DNA of 64,000 nt from Vibrio penaeicida. Lineage in GTDB: Bacteria; Pseudomonadota; Gammaproteobacteria; Enterobacterales; Vibrionaceae. The DNA is taken from the NCBI RefSeq assembly GCF_030689305.1, contig NZ_JAUYVM010000014.1, positions 100,532 through 164,531 of the forward strand, read 5' to 3'. The position numbers and the translations under genes were made by a program. The number at the start of each line of letters is the position of its first letter. Positions within the stretch are counted from its first letter, which is position 1. The notes beneath the pieces are model-generated. The model was not told the DNA's origin, did not search any database, and worked only from the letters and a program-made list of their open reading frames with translations. Shown piece by piece: positions 25,061 to 34,018 of this stretch.

Positions 25061-25795
25061 ATGAAACTGAATTGCGATATGGGTGAGTCCTTTGGCGGTT
25101 GGGCCAAAGGACAGGATTCTCACGTCATGCCTTTTATCGACATGGCAAACATTGCGTGTGGTTTTCACGCTTCAGACCCACTGACCATGGACAAAACTGT
25201 TCGCATGGCCGTCGAGAACAACGTAAAAATTGGTGCGCACCCTGGCTACCCCGATCTGATTGGGTTTGGGCGTCGCAACATGGATATTGCACCGCAAGAG
25301 CTTGAAGCCATATTGATTTACCAAATTGGCGCTCTGGATGCGATTTGCCAAAAACACGGCACTGAAGTCAGCTACATCAAACCTCACGGTGCAATGTACA
25401 ACCAGATGATGAAAGACAAAACCATTCTGTCGACTATCATGAAAACGGTTCGTAAAGTTCGTCCTCTTTGCCCGCTAGTAGTGATGGCAACCCCAAATAA
25501 CGACATTATTCGAGCCATGGCTCAAGAGCACGGTATTGAGGTGTGGTTTGAAGCATTTTCTGATCGAGCATACGACGATCAAGGCTACCTCGTTTCGCGC
25601 AATGAAGCGGGCTCGGTTTACACCGATTTCACCAGCATCAAAAATCAAATCTGCCAAATCATCGAAGAAGGCTGCGTGACGACGATTACCGGCAAAAAGC
25701 TCTCTATAGATGTAGATACCATCTGCATTCACGGAGACGGCGAGCACGCTGCCAGCGTGAGTGAAGCGGCGGCAGTAATGAGGAGAGCCAACTGA
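25061..25795 (+). CDS. pxpA: 5-oxoprolinase subunit PxpA (LamB/YcsF family)
   Basis: 244 residues starting MKLNCDMGESFG, the family hallmark, with ANIACGFHASDP, GAHPGYPD and SYIKPHGAMYNQ following. PxpA with PxpB and PxpC forms the bacterial ATP-dependent 5-oxoprolinase that converts 5-oxo-L-proline to glutamate. The stop overlaps the pxpB start by one base (TGATG), so translation is coupled. Confidence 0.92.
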   Translation: MKLNCDMGESFGGWAKGQDSHVMPFIDMANIACGFHASDPLTMDKTVRMAVENNVKIGAHPGYPDLIGFGRRNMDIAPQELEAILIYQIGALDAICQKHGTEVSYIKPHGAMYNQMMKDKTILSTIMKTVRKVRPLCPLVVMATPNNDIIRAMAQEHGIEVWFEAFSDRAYDDQGYLVSRNEAGSVYTDFTSIKNQICQIIEEGCVTTITGKKLSIDVDTICIHGDGEHAASVSEAAAVMRRAN

Positions 25796-26487
25796 TGCGC
25801 ATAGAGCCGGTCAATGAGATGACCTGTATCGTGTATTTTGGCGACCAAATTAACGAACAAATCGCACAGAAAATAAGCCGGGCGATCAACCGGATACATG
25901 AAAGCCTTGGCGACATTGTGATCGACATTATTCCGTCTTACACCTCCATTTTGGTGTGTTATGACGTCAATAAAACCGATCGATTCAACATCATTGCCAA
26001 ACTAAAAAGTGCGCTTCGTGGATCGAGTTCGGCCCATACAAAAACTCAGTCTTCACACGTTGTAGACCTACCCGTTTACTATGGCGATGAAGTCGCTCTG
26101 GATTTACAAGATATTTGCGATCACCATAAGTTGAGTAAAAGTGAAGTCATCCAAATCCATAGCGATAAGATCTATCAAGTTTACGCAATTGGATTTAGCC
26201 CCGGCTTTGCCTATTTGGGAACAACGGATGAACGCATCACCATGCCACGCAAATCCACACCTCGTTTAAAAGTCCCCACGGGCAGCGTTGGCGTGGCGGA
26301 TAACCAAACAGCGATTTACCCAAGCTCCACACCCGGTGGTTGGCAAATAGTAGGTAGAACACCGCTCAAGATGCTCGATTGGGAAAGCGACTCTCTGGCT
26401 CGTGTTGCCGTTGGTAATCAAGTGCAATTTCGCCCCATAACTCGCGAAGAATTTTTGGATTTAGGAGGGCAGTTCGATGAGCTTTGA
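25795..26487 (+). CDS. pxpB: 5-oxoprolinase subunit PxpB (KipI family)
   Basis: 230 residues. GFSPGFAYLGTTDERITMPRK, VPTGSVGVADNQTAIYP and STPGGWQIVGRTPL are the conserved allophanate-hydrolase-subunit-1-like blocks. Relatives include KipI of Bacillus, once described as a kinase inhibitor and now understood as an oxoprolinase part. Its 3' end overlaps pxpC by 11 bases. Confidence 0.92.
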   Translation: MRIEPVNEMTCIVYFGDQINEQIAQKISRAINRIHESLGDIVIDIIPSYTSILVCYDVNKTDRFNIIAKLKSALRGSSSAHTKTQSSHVVDLPVYYGDEVALDLQDICDHHKLSKSEVIQIHSDKIYQVYAIGFSPGFAYLGTTDERITMPRKSTPRLKVPTGSVGVADNQTAIYPSSTPGGWQIVGRTPLKMLDWESDSLARVAVGNQVQFRPITREEFLDLGGQFDEL

Positions 26488-27397
26488 AGTTATTAATCCG
26501 GGGCTGCTTGCATTGATTCAAGATCTCGGTCGTTTCGGGTACCAACACATGGGTATTACCACGGGCGGCCCTATGGATGAACATGCATTTTGTTGGGCAA
26601 ATCGAATACTTGATAACCCTCAAAATGTGCCGCAGGTTGAAATAACGTTTGGAAAGCTTACTTTAAAGGCACTCGCAGATACTTGTATTGCGATAACAGG
26701 CGCAGACTTAAACGCCAGAATCGGCGATAAAAAAATTCAGCCTTGGAATACGTATCGAATTCGAAAAGGTGATACCCTGAATTTTGACTCTCCTAAAAAC
26801 GGCTTACGCGCTTATTTAGCGGTTAAGGGTGGCTTTACAGTCGACCTGCAACTCGATAGCGCATCGACAGTCTCACGAGAGAAAATCGGTGGTATTGAAA
26901 ATGGGCGCGCGTTAAAGCAAGGGGATGTTCTCCGGTTTACCCCATGTAAAGACGACATCAAAACTCGAGCACCAAAATGGGCGATCCCCGACTACACAGC
27001 GCCACTGGAATTGGGCGTGATGCTCGGATACCAGTACCGAGATTTTCCCAATAACGACATCATGACTCTATTTTCCAGCGCTTATGAAGTCTCATCCAAC
27101 ATTGATCGAATGGGCTACCGGCTTTCTGGTCAAGCCATTCGCTGCAATCGAGATGGCATTATTTCAGAAGGCATTGCCTACGGTGCAATACAGATTCCTA
27201 AAGATGGGCAACCCATCGTGCTCATGAGAGACAGGCAAACTATCGGGGGCTACCCCAAAATAGGGTGTTTAAGCGCATTAGGGGCTGGTCAGCTCGCGCA
27301 GTGCGCCCCTGGTAGCCAAATTAGTTTTTACCAAATGGACGTTGGAGAAGCAGAGGCGCAGCGCGTCATCTTCAATCGCGTCATGCAAACTAAATAG
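26477..27397 (+). CDS. pxpC: 5-oxoprolinase subunit PxpC (KipA family)
   Basis: 306 residues, biotin-dependent-carboxylase-like family. SFEVINPGLLALIQDLGRFGYQ opens the protein, with GGPMDEHAFCWANRIL and LMRDRQTIGGYPKIG later, all standard for PxpC. It completes the A-B-C enzyme. It is the last gene of the pyroglutamate locus; a convergent hydrolase gene ends 27 bases downstream. Confidence 0.92.
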   Translation: MSFEVINPGLLALIQDLGRFGYQHMGITTGGPMDEHAFCWANRILDNPQNVPQVEITFGKLTLKALADTCIAITGADLNARIGDKKIQPWNTYRIRKGDTLNFDSPKNGLRAYLAVKGGFTVDLQLDSASTVSREKIGGIENGRALKQGDVLRFTPCKDDIKTRAPKWAIPDYTAPLELGVMLGYQYRDFPNNDIMTLFSSAYEVSSNIDRMGYRLSGQAIRCNRDGIISEGIAYGAIQIPKDGQPIVLMRDRQTIGGYPKIGCLSALGAGQLAQCAPGSQISFYQMDVGEAEAQRVIFNRVMQTK

Positions 27398-27424
27398 CGA
27401 CCGAATAAAAGACCCGAGCTCAGA

Positions 27425-28195
27425 TTAAAACGGGAAAGGCGTCACCATCAATTCCTCGGTCTTTGACAGTGTTACCTCAAAGACCGCGGGTTGGTCATAT
27501 GGAGCGTGGTAGATTTCATCGCCCTCTTTTGAAATGACTATGCTTCCCCCCAACCCTGTTTCTTCCGGTACGTTTGTGCCATTTGCCCAATTGCACTGTA
27601 CTACCGCTGCACCTAACGTTTTTGCTAGTTCTTTCGCTTCATGGTAATAAGCGGCATCGGATCTGAGTTGTTCAGCTTCACCCAAGTTCCACCCGATGTA
27701 ACTGGGCCAAAGTACCAACTCGACACCCTTTCCTGAAATCAATTTCGTGACGTCATGAACATCCAGTATTTCTCGGCACAATACAACCGACAATGTCATA
27801 CCTTCTATCTCAACCGTAGGGCGGCTGTCCCCATGTTGAAAAAAGCGCTGCTCACTCTCTGTCAGCCCAATTTTGTCCCACCAGCAAGCCGTTTCACCAT
27901 CTGGCTTGAAACAATAAAAACTGTTGTAAACCGAAGAAGAGTCGACTCTTGGCAAACCCGCAAACACATAGACTTGATGGCTACTCGCCAGTTCAGAGAG
28001 AGTCTGAGTCCAAATCATATGATTTTCTTTGCTCGAAATATTAACGACTTCCCGATTGAAACCTGGCAAAGCCAGTTCTGGAAAAACGAACACTCTTTGC
28101 CCCGTTTCTACGCCTTTTTTAACCACCTGTTGAATGGTCTGAATTTGCTTTTCAGCCCCAAGCTCCATACGGATCTGTGCCACTAGAAGTTTCAT
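27425..28195 (-). CDS. Carbon-nitrogen hydrolase (nitrilase superfamily amidase)
   Basis: 256 residues from the ATG whose complement ends at 28195, where the fold begins (MKLLVAQIRME); an upstream in-frame start would add 42 residues unlike the family. The catalytic triad is visible: Glu in VFPELALPG, Lys in WDKIGLTE and Cys in VLCREILD. The enzyme should hydrolyse an amide, carbamoyl or nitrile group; the substrate is unknown. The adjacent oxoprolinase locus makes a nitrogen-scavenging role plausible, but the gene is on the other strand. Confidence 0.82.
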   Translation of the reverse strand: MKLLVAQIRMELGAEKQIQTIQQVVKKGVETGQRVFVFPELALPGFNREVVNISSKENHMIWTQTLSELASSHQVYVFAGLPRVDSSSVYNSFYCFKPDGETACWWDKIGLTESEQRFFQHGDSRPTVEIEGMTLSVVLCREILDVHDVTKLISGKGVELVLWPSYIGWNLGEAEQLRSDAAYYHEAKELAKTLGAAVVQCNWANGTNVPEETGLGGSIVISKEGDEIYHAPYDQPAVFEVTLSKTEELMVTPFPF

Positions 28196-28398
28196 ATTTT
28201 CACTCTTCAATTCTTTTGGCGGTGCATAGTAACCGTGAGAAAATTTCACCGCCAGAATTGACATCCTAAACCTGCAAGACGACCCGCAAACATCAAAAGT
28301 TTTGCCTGAATGTATTTCCATTTTTATTTAAATTTGCACGTGTAAAACAGAGTAAATGATCTAAAATGCAGAGGCCTAACATTGCCTTATGAACCATT

Positions 28399-28869
28399 AT
28401 GACAAAATCTATCTTGCCTCTACTGCTCGTTCTCCCTTTTGCTTCTGCGACGACGCATGCCACAGACCTTTGCCCCGACGATCAACTTCTCATAGAAGGG
28501 TGCAATTTTGGTAAGAAAAGTGTCTCGGTTTGTACCGCCAGTGAAAACACCATTTTGTATCGATATGGCACCGCTGAAAAAATTGAAATGGAAATTGAGT
28601 CGCCAGTAAAAATGGCTCGCTCAAGCTACAGTGGTGGTGGCGCGGGTTTTGTCCTATTTGAAAACGGACGCTACAACTACATTGTTTTCAGTCGAATAAT
28701 GCGTGGCGAACGCCAAGAGGACGGCAGCTTTGAGCACATCAGTGAAGCTGGAATCATCGTTGAAAAAGACGAGTCTGAAATCGCAACCCTCATGTGCAAA
28801 ACAGAGATGGTGTGGGGTAAAGGTGATTTCCCTGAACACGAAGAACTCGTTGATTTTCGTTACTACTAA
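28399..28869 (+). CDS. Small secreted protein of unknown function
   Basis: 156 residues with a clear signal peptide (LPLLLVLPFASATTHA). The mature part has four cysteines (DLCPDD, EGCNFG, VCTASE, LMCKTE), enough for two disulfides, and a mostly beta-like polar sequence with SSYSGGGAGFVLFENGRYNY. I do not recognise a family. It lies ahead of a 92-residue acidic protein and the toxin-like module, all on the same strand, so an accessory role there is possible but unproven. Confidence 0.65.
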   Translation: MTKSILPLLLVLPFASATTHATDLCPDDQLLIEGCNFGKKSVSVCTASENTILYRYGTAEKIEMEIESPVKMARSSYSGGGAGFVLFENGRYNYIVFSRIMRGERQEDGSFEHISEAGIIVEKDESEIATLMCKTEMVWGKGDFPEHEELVDFRYY

Positions 28870-28891
28870 AATCTGTTGACCAGAAGAGCTC

Positions 28892-29170
28892 ATGAAAACG
28901 GTAAACTACTTAGTTCGCGTTCACGCGTTACCAGAAGACTTAAAAGAAGCTTCTAGGGATACAAACCACGATTTGTACAAAACCTCAGTGATCTACACCA
29001 AGCTCATCAATACCGACCATTTATGGGAGGTTGATTCCATAGATGAATATGAGCAGGTTTGGGTTGCTGTAAATTTTATAAACGACGCTGGGCAAGCTGA
29101 ATTCCACACGATCAAAATAGATTCAGGCACTTACGAACCCATCGAATACGACGACTACATTATTAACTAA
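28892..29170 (+). CDS. Small acidic protein of unknown function
   Basis: 92 residues, strongly acidic, no signal peptide or membrane helix, starting MKTVNYLVRVHALPEDL. It follows the preceding secreted-protein gene by 22 bases. Its size and charge resemble many immunity proteins, and it sits about 100 bases ahead of a toxin-like operon, but immunity genes usually follow their toxins, so this is only a guess. Confidence 0.55.
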   Translation: MKTVNYLVRVHALPEDLKEASRDTNHDLYKTSVIYTKLINTDHLWEVDSIDEYEQVWVAVNFINDAGQAEFHTIKIDSGTYEPIEYDDYIIN

Positions 29171-29272
29171 GATGAACATGCTTACATTCTCATAGTCGAT
29201 ACGGTTATTTTTTAACCACCTTGCTACCGTGATATTTATAAAATATTAACTAATAATGTCAGGTATAAAGGT

Positions 29273-32200
29273 ATGAGAGACCCAATCTTTACCTTCTCGG
29301 CGCCGAGAACTGTTCAATCCATCAGCCATGAAGACGAACACGACTTTGCCATTCGTCTTTCACAAAATGCATTAGCATCAACGCATTATTTATCTCAGCT
29401 CCCACAGCAACTCAGTGCGCGCCGAATGCGGGCAGCGGCAAGAACTCTTTCTGAAACATTCCGAGGCCGGTTGTCCATTAGCCAGTTGCAAAGCCAGCAT
29501 GAGAGTTTACTGCGTTTTCATCGTCATATTACCGGTGAAGAACATCGGAAAACGTTTGAAGGTATCAATGAATTTATCGTGAACTTCAGCCCAGCAATGC
29601 TCTCGCCAGACGATAGAACATCGCTTTGGGACAACCTGATTCATCACCTCTGGGTGGAATACAACCAAACAACCATTGAGCACATCGTTGAGATTCTAGT
29701 GACGGATCATTTCTTAAGGATCCACCGAGTCGTAGAAGCAGACGATGAACTTGAACAAGCTCAAAAAGATACCCGCCTTAAAATGGCATTGCAGGCGCGA
29801 GTGGTTATTTCAGCCAGAGTGGATAACCGAACCGAACCTGAAACCACCTTTGGATTAACCGCCAGACAGCATCAATTGCTCGAAAACATTCACCAAAGAA
29901 ACATTCGAGCGCAAAAACTGAGCCGCGTTCGAGAATTAAAAGACAAAGTAAACAATGAAATTCGACGCTTGGATCATCAAGCAATAACCAGCCCTTCCCA
30001 ACCTACAGCAACTGCCGCTGCAACCACCTCTTTCACTACCGTAGCCACCACCCAGCGTATTGCGTCTACCATTAGCTTGGATGCATTGAATCTCGATTTA
30101 TCGGATGACGCAAACCGCACTTTCGGACGCATGAGAAAAGGGGTATTTGACGCACGCGAATTGTTGAGTTTGGCGCAAGAAGAGTTTGAAAGTACGGAGT
30201 TGGATCAAGACGACAGCCTCGATGACGATATCGAAGAAGAAAGTACATTATTGGTGATGGGCAGTGAAATTTCCGTGGAAGAGAAAATCCCCGGAATGTC
30301 CCTGTTAGCGGGTCTAAATGAAGAGGAAGAACAGCAGTATGTGGATGTGACGTATTTCCGTGAACATGCCGAACCCATTCTCGCTGGCGCTGACGCCAGT
30401 ATTAATGGTCGCCGAATGTCTGGTGAATTACTTCCAGAACGAGTAAAAGGGTTTCAAACTTTTCGATTTCCATTGCCCGAACCCACTCAGAATCCCGTTA
30501 GCCTGCAACTTCATTTATCCATTAACGCCAATCAAGTCATAGAGCCTGAACCCATGGTGGTCACTCATCTTCAAACGGCAAGCGCTATTCTGCCGTGGCA
30601 ACCGGAAGATTTAGATGAAATAGGCACCCCTCCACCGCCTCTATTTGGTGTAAACAAAATCGGTATGGTCGATTTCTATCAGGTTGAACAGGAATTAGCC
30701 TGTTTCGAAGCGGGCGAACCTTCACGCACCGAAAACCTGCTTGCACGTGAGTACAAAGAACGCACCACTCGCAGACTAGATGTGACCGAAAGTGAAACCG
30801 AACAGGTGAACGAGTCGGCGTTTGAGCAAAAATCGGATTTGGAAACCACCACGCGCAATGAAGTCCAAGCGGCGGTTGAAGAAGTTCTACAGCAAGATTC
30901 ATCGCGTAATATTAATGTGAATGCAGGGGTTTCTGGCGGTCCGAGTTTCATGAAGTTTTACGCCAACACGGCAATGACATTTTCAAATTCTCAATCGCGC
31001 CAAGAAAGCCGATCTAACGCCATTCAATACGCAAAAAGCGTGACTGAAAAAGTACAGCGGAAAATCAGCAGTAAAACCAGTACCAAACGGCGAGAACGCC
31101 ATCAGCAAGAATATGAAGAAATCAACAAACACGGTATGGACAATCGCGGCGGCGCTGAACATGTTTTCGGTATTTATCGATGGCTAGATAAAATCTACAA
31201 CCATTATGTGGTTCACATGGGGCAACGAACGTTACTCGAATTCAGTATCCCAGAACCGGCTAGGCGTTTCATTCAAGCGCAAGAACTGGCCGTTCCTGAA
31301 GACGATTTTTCTAAAAGAGCCCCTAAAAAACCTAAGCGATTTGGTGTCCGTGTACCCAATGATGTTACTCGTAATAATTACCGCAAGCTTGCCGCCAAAT
31401 ATGGCGTAAACATTGAAGCGCCACCAGCGCATAGGATTGTTTTGGTACGAGGGTATTCTGAAAGCAAACCACCATTAGCAGAACCTATCGACCTCAATGA
31501 CATACCGCATGAAGATGTGTTGTCCAGCACTTACGATATAGAAATCCCCGAAAACTATACGGCGCATTTTGCCAAATTGTCTTGTCGTGCTGCGCCTAGC
31601 TACCATGACGCAATCCGGCATGAACCTTCGGATCAAGAAGCCATTCCTTTGCAACCCGGTTTTTACGCCATTTTAGGCACAGAAGCCATCCCAGATCACC
31701 AAGCGCCCTTCAGCGAAATACAAGTCGAGCGACATTTGAATCCTTCTGTCAGCACGGTTTTTCCGGTATCAATCATTGTGCCTTGGTATCACCGCACCTT
31801 CAGTTGCCAAGTGGAAATTCGATGTCGTCTCCGCGCGCGTATATTCCGCGAGTGGCAACTGCGCGCCTTTAATGATGTTATGGACGCCTACCGAGAGCAA
31901 AAAGCGCAGTACGATGGAGAAAAAGAGCGCCACCAATCTAAGCTTGCCAGCAGCGACTTAAACCCTAGATTCAAAAAAGACATTATTCAGCGAGAGCTTC
32001 GCCAGCTCGCCCTTTATATGATTCAAAAGCCTTTCAACATCAAGGTGGCAAAGAACCACTACCGTGAGAGAAACGACAAGCTTCCTAAACTCAAATTGAC
32101 CGATAAACTGGATGAGCATAGCGATCAAGTCCGCTTCTTCGAGCAAGCGTTCGATTGGGATCTGATGGCTTACCACTTATACCCTTATTACTATGCGAAA

Positions 32201-32608
32201 AACCGAAGTTGGAGCGCCAAACTCAGCACGCAAGTCTCACGCAACCGCACCTTTGATGCCTTTATCAACTCAGGCATGGCAAGGCTGGTTGTGCCTATCC
32301 GTCTGGGGTTTGAAGACGCCGTAAGCTATTACCTACAAACCGGTAAAATATGGTTTGGTAAAGGGCTCGTCATGGATTCGGAGAACGACTTATATTTATC
32401 GATAGCTCAGGAATCGATTCAAGAAGAAGGCACAGTCCTAAACGATACATGGCAAACGAAAGTACCCACCAATCTAACCATTGTGCAAGATCAAGCGGCT
32501 GCGCTTGTCGGGAATGGTATGCCATGTTTAGACAATGAAGGGGTAGGACAAGGGAACAGCCAGTTAACGCCTTTACCACCCGAACCTGATACCCCAAACG
32601 GCGGCTAA
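29273..32608 (+). CDS. Large cytoplasmic-type protein of unknown function in a toxin-like module
   Basis: 1111 residues, no signal peptide. The N-terminal 220 residues are helical and charged. A Ser/Thr/Ala-rich linker (about 240-265) and an acidic stretch (about 300-325) follow. The central part contains SVSGG-like small-residue sequence (NVNAGVSGGPSFMKF) flanked by long charged helices, then GIYRWLDKIYNHYVVHMGQRTLLEFSIPEPA, which I associate with uncharacterised large proteins in other bacteria without a known role. The C-terminal third mixes beta-rich and helical segments. The next ORF starts 3 bases after its stop and in the same frame. Confidence 0.75.
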   Translation: MRDPIFTFSAPRTVQSISHEDEHDFAIRLSQNALASTHYLSQLPQQLSARRMRAAARTLSETFRGRLSISQLQSQHESLLRFHRHITGEEHRKTFEGINEFIVNFSPAMLSPDDRTSLWDNLIHHLWVEYNQTTIEHIVEILVTDHFLRIHRVVEADDELEQAQKDTRLKMALQARVVISARVDNRTEPETTFGLTARQHQLLENIHQRNIRAQKLSRVRELKDKVNNEIRRLDHQAITSPSQPTATAAATTSFTTVATTQRIASTISLDALNLDLSDDANRTFGRMRKGVFDARELLSLAQEEFESTELDQDDSLDDDIEEESTLLVMGSEISVEEKIPGMSLLAGLNEEEEQQYVDVTYFREHAEPILAGADASINGRRMSGELLPERVKGFQTFRFPLPEPTQNPVSLQLHLSINANQVIEPEPMVVTHLQTASAILPWQPEDLDEIGTPPPPLFGVNKIGMVDFYQVEQELACFEAGEPSRTENLLAREYKERTTRRLDVTESETEQVNESAFEQKSDLETTTRNEVQAAVEEVLQQDSSRNINVNAGVSGGPSFMKFYANTAMTFSNSQSRQESRSNAIQYAKSVTEKVQRKISSKTSTKRRERHQQEYEEINKHGMDNRGGAEHVFGIYRWLDKIYNHYVVHMGQRTLLEFSIPEPARRFIQAQELAVPEDDFSKRAPKKPKRFGVRVPNDVTRNNYRKLAAKYGVNIEAPPAHRIVLVRGYSESKPPLAEPIDLNDIPHEDVLSSTYDIEIPENYTAHFAKLSCRAAPSYHDAIRHEPSDQEAIPLQPGFYAILGTEAIPDHQAPFSEIQVERHLNPSVSTVFPVSIIVPWYHRTFSCQVEIRCRLRARIFREWQLRAFNDVMDAYREQKAQYDGEKERHQSKLASSDLNPRFKKDIIQRELRQLALYMIQKPFNIKVAKNHYRERNDKLPKLKLTDKLDEHSDQVRFFEQAFDWDLMAYHLYPYYYAKNRSWSAKLSTQVSRNRTFDAFINSGMARLVVPIRLGFEDAVSYYLQTGKIWFGKGLVMDSENDLYLSIAQESIQEEGTVLNDTWQTKVPTNLTIVQDQAAALVGNGMPCLDNEGVGQGNSQLTPLPPEPDTPNGG

Positions 32609-32611
32609 CCA

Positions 32612-34018
32612 ATGAGCCACCAACGCCTGCATAGATGGGCTGATGAAATTATGGCAGAGCAGCCCATCACTGGTCGCTGCGATTACCAAATCATTAGCCC
32701 CGGTCAAACCAATTTGATCAAAATGGCGATCACCTGTGAATCGAGCGCAACGGATCTGCCCATCATTCCGGACGTATTTGAAAGCCAAGAAACAACAACC
32801 AGTGTGTTCCATCTTTACATTGGCTTTAGCGCTGTTGAGTTACTGAAGACCTACTACAAAAACGGGAATTCCGCACAAGATGGTACGCTGTACGTCGAGA
32901 TAAACGAGGGCGACCGGTTCTCCGATGCCTTATTCATTAGCGCCATACCGGGTAACAATCGCGCTCAACAATTGTTCATGAGTTCTAAGCTCGCACACTT
33001 ACTGCCTATTTTTGTCCGGATGTTTAATGGAAAGTCCGCTTCCTCGTTGCTTTCCCTAATCGGTCAGCCTCCTGAGCCAAAAGAAAACGAAGACAGTGAC
33101 TTTTCTGATTTCATTGTTGAATCCATGGAAAGCCTTGTAAAAGCACTGGATAGTGTCAGCAAAGATCTCGCCTCGGATTTGCATGCACCAAAAGAACTCT
33201 GGCATCCGTCGGAGCGCCCTGCCGATTTCAATCAAACGGTAAAAAACGCTGGAGAGTCTATCAACAATGGCATTACGCAGCTTATCGCCGAACTGCAACA
33301 CGTCATTATTGACGTAAACCAGTCTGTCAGCTCGGCATTGACTGAATTCGAAATCTGGGCCAACGATGCAATAGAAACCATTGCTGACTTATTTAATGGA
33401 TTTTTCGACGCGGTTGATGAGCGTATTAAAGCGGCAAAAGCCCTTATGCACTCTCTAACTGAGCTGATCACCCGATTTCGTAACGGCATATCATCCTTTC
33501 TTGCGTTAGCATCCAGCGCGATCAATTGGCTAGATACCAACAGACCCGATTTCAGCGAAAGTATCGATACCTTGGTGGGGTACTTTAGCGGGCTTTGGGA
33601 TGGCATAGTGGATGCCATTTTAGGATTTATAGATACGATATCACTGGTTTTCCACATCATTATTGCCCTGTTCAAACATGGTGGGAAATTACATGATGTG
33701 TTCGAATTAATGCTGGAGATCATCGACGAGTTTCTCGCGGTATTAGAAAAAGTCCCTTGGGGCTCACTTTGGCAGATCATCACCGAGGAGCTCTACCCTG
33801 AAGTTCGCGATTTCTTTATTGAGTCGACCGATGAGCTGATGTTCTCGATTGGTGATGCTATTTCCAGAACTCCAGCTGCCTCGGGGTATTATTTTGGTTA
33901 CCTCGTGTACAACTTGGTGGAGATGTTTTTCCCACCAATGAAGTTTTCCAAAATTTCTGGTGTCGCCAACGACGCAGCCAGCCTCACCAGTAAGTTCTTT
34001 AAACGAATGGCAAATTAG
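32612..34018 (+). CDS. Amphipathic-helix-rich protein, possible pre-toxin/delivery part
   Basis: 468 residues, no signal peptide. After about 150 mixed residues comes a long series of amphipathic and hydrophobic helices (about 190-430), including LSLVF-like and FLALASSAINWL segments, then GYYFGYLVYNLVEMFFPPMKF, a pattern seen just ahead of C-terminal domains in polymorphic toxins. It ends with TAG immediately followed by the ATG of the next gene in the same reading frame, so the two may be one split protein. Upstream sequence offers only a weak ribosome site. The function is not known. Confidence 0.7.
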   Translation: MSHQRLHRWADEIMAEQPITGRCDYQIISPGQTNLIKMAITCESSATDLPIIPDVFESQETTTSVFHLYIGFSAVELLKTYYKNGNSAQDGTLYVEINEGDRFSDALFISAIPGNNRAQQLFMSSKLAHLLPIFVRMFNGKSASSLLSLIGQPPEPKENEDSDFSDFIVESMESLVKALDSVSKDLASDLHAPKELWHPSERPADFNQTVKNAGESINNGITQLIAELQHVIIDVNQSVSSALTEFEIWANDAIETIADLFNGFFDAVDERIKAAKALMHSLTELITRFRNGISSFLALASSAINWLDTNRPDFSESIDTLVGYFSGLWDGIVDAILGFIDTISLVFHIIIALFKHGGKLHDVFELMLEIIDEFLAVLEKVPWGSLWQIITEELYPEVRDFFIESTDELMFSIGDAISRTPAASGYYFGYLVYNLVEMFFPPMKFSKISGVANDAASLTSKFFKRMAN

